This document shows positions 54,627-63,464 of a stretch of DNA of 64,000 nucleotides, piece by piece. The notes under the pieces were generated by a model that was not told where the DNA came from, did not search any database, and was given only the letters and a program-made list of their open reading frames with translations. The stretch is from Chitinophaga sp. HK235 (lineage in GTDB: Bacteria > Bacteroidota > Bacteroidia > Chitinophagales > Chitinophagaceae), in the NCBI RefSeq assembly GCF_018255755.1, contig NZ_CP073766.1:6012501-6076500 (forward strand). The letters run 5' to 3'. The position numbers were made by a program, and so were the translations under genes. Position 1 is the first letter of the stretch; the number at the start of each line of letters is the position of its first letter.

Positions 54627-55025
54627 ATGAAGCTTTTTTCAAAACATTTCTGGGCAGATAAGGATATTCAGCAACTGATCGGTAAACAGCTGCGTGTCGG
54701 AGTGATCACATCCAGTATTATAGTATTGTTGGGTGGTATCGTGTATCTGTACCGGCACGGACATGAAAGTCCCGACTATGGAACCTTTACCGGTGTACGG
54801 GAAGGTCTGGACAACCTGCCTGGCATCCTGAAGGGTATCATGGCTGGCCAGGGACGGGACGTGATACAGCTGGGCATTGTTTTATTGATCGCAACGCCTA
54901 TTTTTCGTATAGTCTTTTCCGTTGTAGCATTTTTGCTGGAGAAGGATTACCTGTATGTGGTCATCACCCTGATCGTACTGTCGGTGATTACTTTCAGTAT
55001 GGTAGGAGGATTGGAACGATTGTAA
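54627..55025 (+). CDS. DUF1634 family small membrane protein
   Basis: 132 aa with three predicted membrane segments: VGVITSSIIVLLGGIVYLY, VIQLGIVLLIATPIFRIVFSVVAF and YVVITLIVLSVITFSMV. It is paired with the TauE/SafE permease 3 bp upstream and likely forms part of the same transporter. Closed by the bidirectional terminator at 55045. Confidence 0.9.
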   Translation: MKLFSKHFWADKDIQQLIGKQLRVGVITSSIIVLLGGIVYLYRHGHESPDYGTFTGVREGLDNLPGILKGIMAGQGRDVIQLGIVLLIATPIFRIVFSVVAFLLEKDYLYVVITLIVLSVITFSMVGGLERL

Positions 55026-55044
55026 CTACTCGTACGATATTATA

Positions 55045-55070
55045 AAAAGGGCAGCCCGGGCTGCCCTTTT
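55045..55070. terminator. bidirectional rho-independent terminator
   Basis: A perfect 13-bp palindrome half, AAAAGGGCAGCCC, followed directly by its complement and TT. It serves the DUF1634 gene from the left and the susD gene (stop at 55087) from the right. Confidence 0.92.
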
Positions 55071-55086
55071 TTATTGCAGATATGTT

Positions 55087-56796
55087 TTACCAGCCGGGAT
55101 TTTGCGGATAGGGAGTACCAGTGGTAGTGGCATCGATCTGATCCTGTGGGATAGGTCTGAGCCAGTGTTTGGGCGATTTAAAGTTGCCTCTGGAATTGTC
55201 GTCGTTGTGTTTCAGCAGTCTGTCCTGCAGGGTATGTGTCCTTACAAGATCCAGCCATCTTACGTTTTCGCCGGCCAGCTCACGGGAGCGTTCATCGAGG
55301 ATGAAGTCGGGGTTGAGGTTGGCGACGGTGATATCCATTTTTGTTTTATCACCGGTAGGGAAGGCGGCTCTTTCCCGTACAGCATTCACATAGGTTACGG
55401 CTTCAGCAGGGTGGCCGCTCTGCATCAGTGCTTCTGCTGCCACCAGATAGGTTTCTGCCAGGCGGTAAGCGATGAGGGGCCGGATAGATGGCGCATTCAT
55501 ATCAGATCGTTTGGTATCAACGTATTTGGATAATGCCGGTGACATTTTGATAGAATATTTACTGGACGGGATCAGTGTATAAGGTGCGGCAGCGATCTGT
55601 GCATCCGTAAACTTCCCTTGTGGCATGTAGATACAGGTGTCTCCCAGCTTCATTTTAGGCTTGCCGGGAGCAGCGCCAGCCGGAGCGCCCGGTGGCAGCG
55701 GGTTAGGCCATACCGGAATGCTGCCGGGATTGTTACAGAACCATACCGTCTGAAAACTTTTATCGAAGCGGGTATCATTTTTCCGTTCTGCAAAAACAGT
55801 ATCAATCAGCCATTTGGTGGGCACTGCACGGATGTAGGGACGGCCGTCACGAATATTGCGGGCCATACCGTCTATCTTTTCATACTGTGGTACAAACAGG
55901 TGTACAAGCATATTGTCGGGGGTACTGTTGTTTTGGGTAGGAGAACCGTTGTACGACAGACTGGAGGTATGTTGTACGGTCCACAGTACTTCTGCATTGT
56001 TTTCATTGCCTTCGGCGAAGACGCTGCCAAAATCGGGCAACAGCGACAAACCCAGTGTAGGAGCGGTTGTCAGCAGGTCTGTTGCAGTGGTGGCAGCATC
56101 CTGGTAGTCTGTGGCTTTGGCAGCTTTGCTGCCAGCCCGGGTGAGGTATACTTTAGCCAGTACATGTTTGGCCGCAGCTGCATTGGCTCTTCCGGGATCT
56201 ATTCCTTTAGGGCCGGGTGCCAGATCAGGCATGGCCTCTTTCAGGTCGGTGATGATGGCGTCGTATACTTTAGCCAACGGATCTCTGTTGGCCGAAGTGA
56301 CAGGCCCGGAAATAAAGGTAGTGGTAAGTGTTACATCTCCCCAAAGCTGTACCAGTACAAAATAATAGTTGGCCCGGAGGAATTTGGCTTCTGCAACGGC
56401 CTTCCTGCGTACGGCATCGGTAAGACCCGGAGCGGTGGGCGCAAACTGAATCACAGCATTGCAGGTATTGATGTAGGTGTAGATGTTGTTCCATTGGGCT
56501 TTAAACTTACCATCACTGGGCAACAGTCCAGGATCATAGGTCATAAAGTTCTGGTTGCCGTCGTTACCTCTTTTAAACTCATCGGTACCAGGCGTGGTCA
56601 TGGAGAAATAATCTTCACAACCCCAGACGGTGCGGGTGCCTGCATAAGAAGCATCCAGTGCGGCATTTACGCCCTGCGCTGTTTTATAGAAATCCGGTAC
56701 CAGTACGGACCGTGGTGTTTCATTCAGCATCTTGCTGCAACTTCCCAGAAAAGAAACGCTGGTAAAAAAGCTTATAGCGAGCAATATTTTTTTCAT
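55087..56796 (-). CDS. RagB/SusD-family nutrient-binding lipoprotein (PUL at 55-64 kb)
   Basis: 569 aa. A lipoprotein signal ends FLGSC. The N-terminal helical part has LRANYYFVLVQLWGDVTL, and the C-terminus has DERSRELAGENVRWLDLVRTHTL and the usual PIPQDQIDATTTGTPYPQNPGW ending. It follows the susC gene by 18 bp on the same strand. It binds the polysaccharide fragment at the cell surface for the partner SusC. Confidence 0.96.
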   Translation of the reverse strand: MKKILLAISFFTSVSFLGSCSKMLNETPRSVLVPDFYKTAQGVNAALDASYAGTRTVWGCEDYFSMTTPGTDEFKRGNDGNQNFMTYDPGLLPSDGKFKAQWNNIYTYINTCNAVIQFAPTAPGLTDAVRRKAVAEAKFLRANYYFVLVQLWGDVTLTTTFISGPVTSANRDPLAKVYDAIITDLKEAMPDLAPGPKGIDPGRANAAAAKHVLAKVYLTRAGSKAAKATDYQDAATTATDLLTTAPTLGLSLLPDFGSVFAEGNENNAEVLWTVQHTSSLSYNGSPTQNNSTPDNMLVHLFVPQYEKIDGMARNIRDGRPYIRAVPTKWLIDTVFAERKNDTRFDKSFQTVWFCNNPGSIPVWPNPLPPGAPAGAAPGKPKMKLGDTCIYMPQGKFTDAQIAAAPYTLIPSSKYSIKMSPALSKYVDTKRSDMNAPSIRPLIAYRLAETYLVAAEALMQSGHPAEAVTYVNAVRERAAFPTGDKTKMDITVANLNPDFILDERSRELAGENVRWLDLVRTHTLQDRLLKHNDDNSRGNFKSPKHWLRPIPQDQIDATTTGTPYPQNPGW

Positions 56797-56814
56797 AACT
56801 CAGGGTTTTGAAGA

Positions 56815-59800
56815 TTATAAAGTAAGGTTTACCCCGAAGAGCATAGACCAGGTGGCAGGCGTATCTGCGTTGATGTTGCCGGCGGATTCAGGATCTACAC
56901 CATGGAACTTGTTGCGGTATTCAGAGAAGAAAATAAGTGGGTCCTGTGCAGAAACATATACGCGCAGGGAACGTGCTTTCAGCTTCTGGATAAAGGAGGA
57001 AGGGAGATTGTATCCCAGGCTCAGTGTTCTGATCTTCAGGTAGCTGCCATCGATATATCCCAGTGTGGAGTTGTATTGTGTTTGTGTTCTGGACTGGTTG
57101 GGTTTTGGGAAATAGGTTTCTCCGTTGGTAGGTGTCCAGTAGTTGACATTGAGGTTGTTGTAGTTACCCTGGAAGGTGTTGGCAAAACCGCCGCCATACA
57201 GTTTGCTGTTGAGCGTGCTGCCTATGCGCGCATACATCACGATGGTAAAATCAAAACCTTTGTAGCTGAAGCGGTTGGTCATACCGCCTTCCCATTTGGG
57301 TTGAGGAGTACCTACGATGGTTTTGTCTGCATCACTGAAGGTGCTGTCGTTGTTGATATCTTTCACGCGGATAGTCCCAATCACGGAAGAGTTGCCGGTT
57401 ACTTTCTGACCATAGGCTATTGCAGTCGTGGAATCGGCTTTGATATTCTGCCAGATGCCGATGCGTTGGTAGTCGTAGTAGGAGCCGATAGGATGACCTA
57501 CAAACCAGTTGTTGGAGATATCCTGTTGTATTCCATTGTACAGTTCTGTGATTTTACCTCTGTTGATGAAGAAGTTAAGATCTGATGTCCAGGTGAAATC
57601 ACCGGCGCCTTTGCCTTGTACATTGACAGTGGCCAGGTGTATTTCAAGACCTTTATTTTGTGTTTTGCCTATGTTGACGAGTACATCACCCGGGATACCT
57701 GAGGTGCCGGGCAAATGCAGTGGCAGCAACAGATTGCTGGTGTTGGCGGAATATACTTCCACACTACCGGTGATACGGTTGTTGAGCAAACCGAAGTCAA
57801 TACCGAGGTTGGCGGTGGTAGTGTATTCCCATTGCAGTGCGGAGTTGGGGGCTGTATTGATGAATACGCCGGTCACGTTGGAGGAACCGTAGTTGTAGTT
57901 TATTCCTTTGAGGGCACCTAATGTCTGATAGGGATTGATAGCCGTGTTGCCGGTGCGTCCATAGCTGGCACGGAGTTTCAGGTTGCTGAACAATCTGGCG
58001 CTGTGCATGAATTTTTCATTGCTGATATTCCAGCCAACAGCAGCAGAAGGGAATCCCTTGAATTTGTTGCCAGGTGCGAGTCTTGAGCTACCATCGCTGC
58101 GGGCGGTGAGGGTGAGGAGGAAACGTTGGTCGAAGTTGTAGTTGATCCTGCCCATGTAGGAGATGATGTCCCATTTGCTTTCGGAGCCGCTGCCGGCGAG
58201 GTTGAGGCCATAGGTAGCGTTGAAGTACTGCAGGTCGTCAGACAGGAGGGTGGTGTTGTTATAGTTGTTGGTCTGGCTGCCGGATTCCTGCAGGCTGTAC
58301 AGGCCGGTGAAATTGATGCGGTGTTTGCCGAATTGGTGATCATACACCAGGAGGTTTTCCAGGGTGTAGTTGATTTCGTTGTTGTATTTGTTTTCGCTGG
58401 TGTTGAGGCTACCGAGGTTGTTGGTAGTTTTGCTGCCGGCGAAGTTGCCGTAGTTATCACTTTTGATTTCTGCTCCGCCATTGAAGCGATATTTCAGGCC
58501 GGGTAAGATGTTGATATCGAGATAGGCGGTGGTAAAAGTTCCGGAGCGTTTTCTTTTTTCCACGGTGGCGCCTGGGAGGAAATCGGCCAGTGGGTTCCAG
58601 ATCTGTTTCTGGCTGCCGGCGAGGAAGTCGTTGATCAATGCGCCGGTGCTGTCGTAGGCAGGGGCCATAGGACTGGCTCTGAGGGCTTGTCCCATGGGGT
58701 TCACGCTTTCGCCGGTGGTAGTAGAAAAGTTGTTGAGCGAGCTGACACCGATTTTGAAAATCTTATTGATTTCATGATCGATGCTGGCTTTTACGGTGAA
58801 GCGTTCGAAGGACTGGCCGGGATATACACCCGTTTCTTTATAATATCCGGCAGAGGCACTGAACTGTGTTTTATCGTTACCACCGGAGATGCCTATCTGG
58901 TGGTTGGTCATGATGCCGGTTTTGTAAACGAGGTCTTGCCAGTTGGTGCTATTGCCTTTGGCCAGTTGTCTTCTTTCTTCTGCATCAAAGGCATCTATCA
59001 GTATCTGCGGATCTTCAGGGCCGCTGTATTTTAAAGGCGGGTCCTGGGTACCATTCCAGTAGGCCCATTTTTTCAGGCCGGCATATTGTCCGGCGTTCAT
59101 GAGGTCGTAGTTGCCGGAGGGTTTTACGAAGCCGCCGTATCCGCTGTAGGTGACAATGGCTTTGCCGCTGCGTCCGCGTTTGGTGGTGACGAGGATCACG
59201 CCGTTGGCGCCTCTGGAACCGTAGATAGCGGTGGAAGAGGCGTCTTTAAGGACATCTACAGAGGTGATATCATCCGGATTGAGGTCGTTGATATCGCCGT
59301 TGTAGGGGATACCGTCTACTACAAACAGCGGGGAGTTACCTGCTTTGAGCGATCTGCTGCCGCGGATGAGGATGGAGGGTTTGGCACCTGGTTTACTGTT
59401 ACCACCGCTTTTCTGAATATCGATGCCGGCGCCTTGTCCTTTCAGGATAGATGTGAGGTTGGAGGCGGGCACATCGCGGATGGCCTGTGCATTGATGGTG
59501 GTGATGGAACCGGTTACGTCGGCACGTTTCTGTGTGCCATAACCTACCACCACTACTTCATTCAGTTCTCCCTTGTCTACTGCCAGAGAGATGCTCACAT
59601 TATTCATGTTGGTGTTGTCCACCTTCAGTTCACGGGAGATGAAGCCAGTATATGAAATTTTAATGAAAACGTTTGCAGGTACATCCAGCTGAAAAGTACC
59701 ATCTACTTTGGTGGTGATACCTTTGTTAGTACCTTTTACTGTGATGGTGGCTCCTGGCAGCGGTTCACCCGACTGAGAGGTGACACGGCCCTTAACGCTG

Positions 59801-59916
59801 ACGGTTTTGTCCTGTGAGTATAACGGTGTCGTATATACGTAGATAGACAATAACCAACAAATCATGATTTGAAGCAGGCGCAGGGATGCGGCCTGCCGTC
59901 CTGAAGGAATTTTCAT
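56815..59916 (-). CDS. SusC/RagA-family TonB-linked outer-membrane transporter (PUL at 55-64 kb)
   Basis: 1033 aa. The N-terminal signal/anchor region (about 1-35) is followed by a carboxypeptidase-like sandwich (VKGRVTSQSGEPLPGATITVKG, about 41-115), the TonB-box-like NEVVVVGYG, a plug (ILIRGSRSLKAGNSPLFVVDG ... NGVILVTTKRG) and a barrel ending FGVNLTL. It imports the oligosaccharide released by the locus enzymes, together with the SusD 18 bp downstream. Confidence 0.97.
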   Translation of the reverse strand: MKIPSGRQAASLRLLQIMICWLLSIYVYTTPLYSQDKTVSVKGRVTSQSGEPLPGATITVKGTNKGITTKVDGTFQLDVPANVFIKISYTGFISRELKVDNTNMNNVSISLAVDKGELNEVVVVGYGTQKRADVTGSITTINAQAIRDVPASNLTSILKGQGAGIDIQKSGGNSKPGAKPSILIRGSRSLKAGNSPLFVVDGIPYNGDINDLNPDDITSVDVLKDASSTAIYGSRGANGVILVTTKRGRSGKAIVTYSGYGGFVKPSGNYDLMNAGQYAGLKKWAYWNGTQDPPLKYSGPEDPQILIDAFDAEERRQLAKGNSTNWQDLVYKTGIMTNHQIGISGGNDKTQFSASAGYYKETGVYPGQSFERFTVKASIDHEINKIFKIGVSSLNNFSTTTGESVNPMGQALRASPMAPAYDSTGALINDFLAGSQKQIWNPLADFLPGATVEKRKRSGTFTTAYLDINILPGLKYRFNGGAEIKSDNYGNFAGSKTTNNLGSLNTSENKYNNEINYTLENLLVYDHQFGKHRINFTGLYSLQESGSQTNNYNNTTLLSDDLQYFNATYGLNLAGSGSESKWDIISYMGRINYNFDQRFLLTLTARSDGSSRLAPGNKFKGFPSAAVGWNISNEKFMHSARLFSNLKLRASYGRTGNTAINPYQTLGALKGINYNYGSSNVTGVFINTAPNSALQWEYTTTANLGIDFGLLNNRITGSVEVYSANTSNLLLPLHLPGTSGIPGDVLVNIGKTQNKGLEIHLATVNVQGKGAGDFTWTSDLNFFINRGKITELYNGIQQDISNNWFVGHPIGSYYDYQRIGIWQNIKADSTTAIAYGQKVTGNSSVIGTIRVKDINNDSTFSDADKTIVGTPQPKWEGGMTNRFSYKGFDFTIVMYARIGSTLNSKLYGGGFANTFQGNYNNLNVNYWTPTNGETYFPKPNQSRTQTQYNSTLGYIDGSYLKIRTLSLGYNLPSSFIQKLKARSLRVYVSAQDPLIFFSEYRNKFHGVDPESAGNINADTPATWSMLFGVNLTL

Positions 59917-60019
59917 AACGTTAGTTTTAGGTTGATAAAATGGAATATTGTTTGTTATTCGGTGATATCCTTTCCGTTGAGTCTTAATGCCATTTGAGTT
60001 TCAAACAGGGAAGCCGGTG

Positions 60020-61537
60020 CTACGGCTTGTCCGGGGACACCGGCGGAGCGGCTGCCACACGGCCATCCAGGGTTATGTTTTGTGCAGCGCCTTCCAGTTG
60101 CAGAAATTTATCAGGTGGTGCCGGATGTTTTATCTGTTGCAGCTGAATGCTGCCGGCGTCTGAAATGCGTACCAGCGGCTCTTTACCGGTATTGCCGGGA
60201 AGGGTCCATCTGTTGAATTGTATCTGTTGAATATCGCTGGCAATTACTGCGGGCCGGGCATCAGGTTTATCGCTGGTATAGGAAACGTTATTAAAGCGGA
60301 TATTCCTGGCATGACGGATATACAGAGCATAAGCGGGAATCTGTTTGCCAAACATTTTTATCTCCGGATAATCGTTTTCCCTTTCTTCCAGTTTTACCTG
60401 TGCATCGGCGGCAGTACCTTCTCCCGGTACATTGATACGGATATTTTCAAGGGTGATACCATCGATATAGTGGCCGGGAATACCGCTGATGAGCATACCT
60501 GTCCAGGTGCCGTGTTGTACGGTCACATTTTTTATTTTGATGTTGCCAATGCTACCTACAGCCTGTCTGGCATCGCCTTCCCGGAAGGTTTTCAGCCGGG
60601 CACCGAGGCGGATGATAATGGGCATGTTGACCTTATCCATCTTTACATCACTGATCTCGATGTTCTGCAGTTTGGCACCATCAACAGAAAACAGTTTGAT
60701 GCCGCCTTCTCTGGCGAAGGCTACATCTATGTTGCTGACACGGATGTTTTCGAAGTTGCCGGCCGATTCGGTACCGAATTTAATAGCGCCTTCGCCGGTA
60801 TTGATTTTAATATTGCTGATGGTCACATCGCGGCAGGGATAGGGACTGGTAGTTTTAAAGCAGATGGCGTCGTCGCCGCTGTCGATATCACAATCGCGGA
60901 TGTTAACTTTTTCACAGCAGTCGATATCGATGCCGTCATTGTTGCCCAGACCGCGGCTGCGGATGACTACTCTTTCTGCGAGTACATTGGTACAATGGAA
61001 GAAGTGCATGGTCCAGGCGGTAGGACCCTGCAGATGAATATCAGTCACCTTTACCTGACGGCAGCGGACAAACCGTACCAGGAAAGGGCGTCTGTCGTGT
61101 CCGCCGGAGGCTCTTACCAGTTTGCCCTGGCCGTCAATTGTGCCTTTGCCGGTGATGCCGGTATTACTGGCATCTACTGCGCCGATGAGGGCATATCCCA
61201 TCTGCTGGCCAAGGCCGTCTTTAAAGCCATCAACGATCTGATAGTCTTTGATATCGGGGCTTCCCAGGAGCGTACTGTTTTCTTCTACCAGCAGTACTAC
61301 ATTGTTTTTAAGTAAGAGAGTGCCGGTCAGCCAGGTGCCGGCGGGCACGCGTACCTGGCCGCCACCCTGTGCGGAACAGGCATCGATGGCCTGCTGAATG
61401 GCAGCGGTGTTGAGTGTTTTACCATCACCGACAGCACCAAAACGGGTGATGTCGATAATCGTTTTTTTATCGGTTGCACCAGCCAGCATAGCCAGCAGCA
61501 ACCAGCATATAATCTGGAGTGAGCGGAAGTTTTTCAT
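60020..61537 (-). CDS. GH28-like (polygalacturonase family) exported protein
   Basis: 505 aa from ATG at 61537, which leads a signal peptide (ICWLLLAMLAGA). An in-frame upstream ATG at 61588 adds 17 unsupported residues. The parallel beta-helix opens with the GH28 entry DITRFGAVGDGKTLNTAAIQQAID. NNDGIDID and SGDDAICFK correspond to two of the catalytic Asp motifs, but the usual GHG motif is GEG here and no RIK is seen. Specificity may differ from polygalacturonases: perhaps another pectin-like bond. Confidence 0.85.
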   Translation of the reverse strand: MKNFRSLQIICWLLLAMLAGATDKKTIIDITRFGAVGDGKTLNTAAIQQAIDACSAQGGGQVRVPAGTWLTGTLLLKNNVVLLVEENSTLLGSPDIKDYQIVDGFKDGLGQQMGYALIGAVDASNTGITGKGTIDGQGKLVRASGGHDRRPFLVRFVRCRQVKVTDIHLQGPTAWTMHFFHCTNVLAERVVIRSRGLGNNDGIDIDCCEKVNIRDCDIDSGDDAICFKTTSPYPCRDVTISNIKINTGEGAIKFGTESAGNFENIRVSNIDVAFAREGGIKLFSVDGAKLQNIEISDVKMDKVNMPIIIRLGARLKTFREGDARQAVGSIGNIKIKNVTVQHGTWTGMLISGIPGHYIDGITLENIRINVPGEGTAADAQVKLEERENDYPEIKMFGKQIPAYALYIRHARNIRFNNVSYTSDKPDARPAVIASDIQQIQFNRWTLPGNTGKEPLVRISDAGSIQLQQIKHPAPPDKFLQLEGAAQNITLDGRVAAAPPVSPDKP

Positions 61538-61596
61538 AACCTGTGGAAATAAAGAGACAGGTGACAACGAAGTCTCATCTGTTGTCACCTGGTTTT

Positions 61597-62973
61597 TTAT
61601 AAAGTGCCTGCTGTTTCAACTTTGATCACAGTAGCGATGGCATCAGGAGCTTGTGCAGGCACATTGATCACTACACCTTCATCGGTGGTAGTAGTGCTGA
61701 GTTTTTTGCCGCCAGCCAGCAGTTGGGCACTGTTGATTTTATTTTTCAGACCGGGGACCACCAGTTTACCATCGGCGGGCCAGTTAAATACATGGAGATA
61801 AAGAGTGGTATTGCTGCCATTTGTTTTCTTAGTGCAGCGGCCCCAGGGCAGCGCACCCAGCGGGCTTCCGTTGGTGGCGTAGATGGCTTCACCGTTTACT
61901 TTCATCCACTGACCGATGCCTTTAAGACCATCGATGCTGCCTTGTGGAAACTGCCCCAGTGCATCAGGTCCAATGTTCAGGAGGTAGTTGCCGTTTTTGG
62001 AGGCTATGTCTACGAGGTTTCTGATCAGTGTTTCAGTGCTTTTCCATTTGTTGTCGTAGTTTTTGTAGCCCCAGGTACCGTTCATGGTCATGCAGGTTTC
62101 CCAGTCGCGGCCATCGAGTTCAGACTGTGTAGGGATCTTTTGTTCTGGTGTTTTATAATCGCCAGGGAAGTTGGGCCTTTTGAGGCGGTCGTTTGTGATG
62201 ATATTGGGTTGCAGAGAGAGTACAGCCTGCAGTTTTTTAGCAAATTCATCGGTCATGTTGGTAGGAGTGTCCCACCATAATACCGCTACATCACCGTAGT
62301 TGGAGAGCAGTTCCTTCACTTGGGGAACGGCTACTTCGTCGATGTATTCGCCCATGGTGGCGCTGGTTTGAGCCGGGTCCCAGTGGCCGGTATTGTCTTT
62401 CGTATAGGCGTCTATTTTAGCTGAGTCGGGGTTGGCCCATCCTTCGGAGGTTGCTTTGCGGGCGGCCGCACCACCGGGGTTGTTCCAGTCCTGTGCCTGG
62501 GAATAGTAGAAGCCCAGTTTAAGGCCGTATTTTTTACAGGCTGCCGCCAGTGGTTTCAGTACGTCTTTTCCATAAGGAGTGGCGTCGGCGATGTTCCATT
62601 TGCTGGCGCCGGATTTGAACATGGCGAAGCCGTCGTGGTGTTTGGCGGTGATAACGATGTATTTCATGCCGGCATCTTTGGCGGCTTTTACCCAGGCGTC
62701 GGCATCATATTTTACCGGGTTGAAGGATTTGGCCACCTGCTGATAATCGGCTACTGATATTTTACCGCGGTTCATGATCCATTCGCCACCGCGACCTATC
62801 TGGTGTCCCTGCCAGTTTCCTGCCAGCTGAGCATATACGCCCCAGTGGATGAACATGCCAAAACGGGCTTCCCGCCACCATTTCATGTGCTGATCCTGTG
62901 AAGTGGGTGTTTGTGCAAAAATGGATTGCGTGGCGCAGCTGAGCGCAAACAGAAAGAGTACTAGTTTTTTCAT
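61597..62973 (-). CDS. GH29 alpha-L-fucosidase
   Basis: 458 aa. A signal peptide ends SIFAQ. The catalytic barrel has the family motifs WWREARFGMFIHWGVY, ITAKHHDGFAMF and the nucleophile D235 in VAVLWWD. The C-terminal part is a beta-sandwich. It removes terminal alpha-L-fucose. It is upstream of the GH28-like gene on the same strand, with a 59-bp gap, making fucosidase-GH28-SusC-SusD the likely order of a PUL transcript. Confidence 0.95.
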   Translation of the reverse strand: MKKLVLFLFALSCATQSIFAQTPTSQDQHMKWWREARFGMFIHWGVYAQLAGNWQGHQIGRGGEWIMNRGKISVADYQQVAKSFNPVKYDADAWVKAAKDAGMKYIVITAKHHDGFAMFKSGASKWNIADATPYGKDVLKPLAAACKKYGLKLGFYYSQAQDWNNPGGAAARKATSEGWANPDSAKIDAYTKDNTGHWDPAQTSATMGEYIDEVAVPQVKELLSNYGDVAVLWWDTPTNMTDEFAKKLQAVLSLQPNIITNDRLKRPNFPGDYKTPEQKIPTQSELDGRDWETCMTMNGTWGYKNYDNKWKSTETLIRNLVDIASKNGNYLLNIGPDALGQFPQGSIDGLKGIGQWMKVNGEAIYATNGSPLGALPWGRCTKKTNGSNTTLYLHVFNWPADGKLVVPGLKNKINSAQLLAGGKKLSTTTTDEGVVINVPAQAPDAIATVIKVETAGTL

Positions 62974-62987
62974 TACGTGTTATTAAA

Positions 62988-63081
62988 CGGTGATAAATGC
63001 TGATTATTCTGATTTTCCTGATTCCGGATGAAATTATGAACCGTGATAAATGCTGATTTTTTTGATGCTCCTGATGATGAG
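62988..63081 (+). repeat. two direct copies of a GTGATAAATGCTGAT-type repeat
   Basis: Copies start at 62988 and 63041 (53-bp step) and share the CTGATT/CCTGAT word pattern with the arms of the element at 38839-39019. Confidence 0.55.
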
Positions 63082-63184
63082 TGCTGGCCGAAGTTTATGT
63101 ATGGCATGCAAATGATCACAGGTGGGAAAAATCGTTTTTGTCAGGCTTACAGGGCTTTTTGTTCGGTTTTTTATTCTATTTTAC

Positions 63185-63198
63185 TGCAATCGTTTGCA
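63185..63198. promoter_or_regulatory. LacI-type operator-like palindrome (site D)
   Basis: TGCAATCGTTTGCA, identical over 14 bases to the core of site C before the 18-kb susC gene, more than 45 kb away. Confidence 0.65.
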
Positions 63199-63464
63199 TA
63201 ATCTATACAAAAAATAAGCGCGGAGCGCTTGTCTGACATTGATGAATTTGATTTGGTTGATGCTGCTGATCTCATATTTTAATAAGTCTTCAGGAGCATA
63301 AAATTGTTGTACTAAAGATCGGGAATAATTCCCCCGTGGATTGTTGCGATTTTAACTTTTTGTCATGCTTTTTTCGCATTATCAGCCGGACTCGGAAAGA
63401 ATTATACAATTCCGGAATCAGGTGTTATCTTAGCTGTTATCCTCATCTATCTAAAGCAGGAATA

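Larger units (their letters stand above)
62974..63464. other. 491-bp divergent region between fucosidase and sulfatase
   Basis: Carries direct repeats (62988-63081), a LacI-type palindrome (63185-63198), and the dyad AAGCGC-GGA-GCGCTT (63216-63230). Both flanking genes point outward, so the palindrome is placed to act on either or both. Confidence 0.6.

Noticed and set aside
55618..56811. 397-codon open frame antisense to susD
   Set aside because: SusD is unambiguous on the minus strand; the antisense frame is a codon-bias shadow.
59660..59680. fifth LacI-type site in susC at 59.7 kb
   Set aside because: Only a half-match (AACGTTTGCA) inside coding sequence; not palindromic enough.
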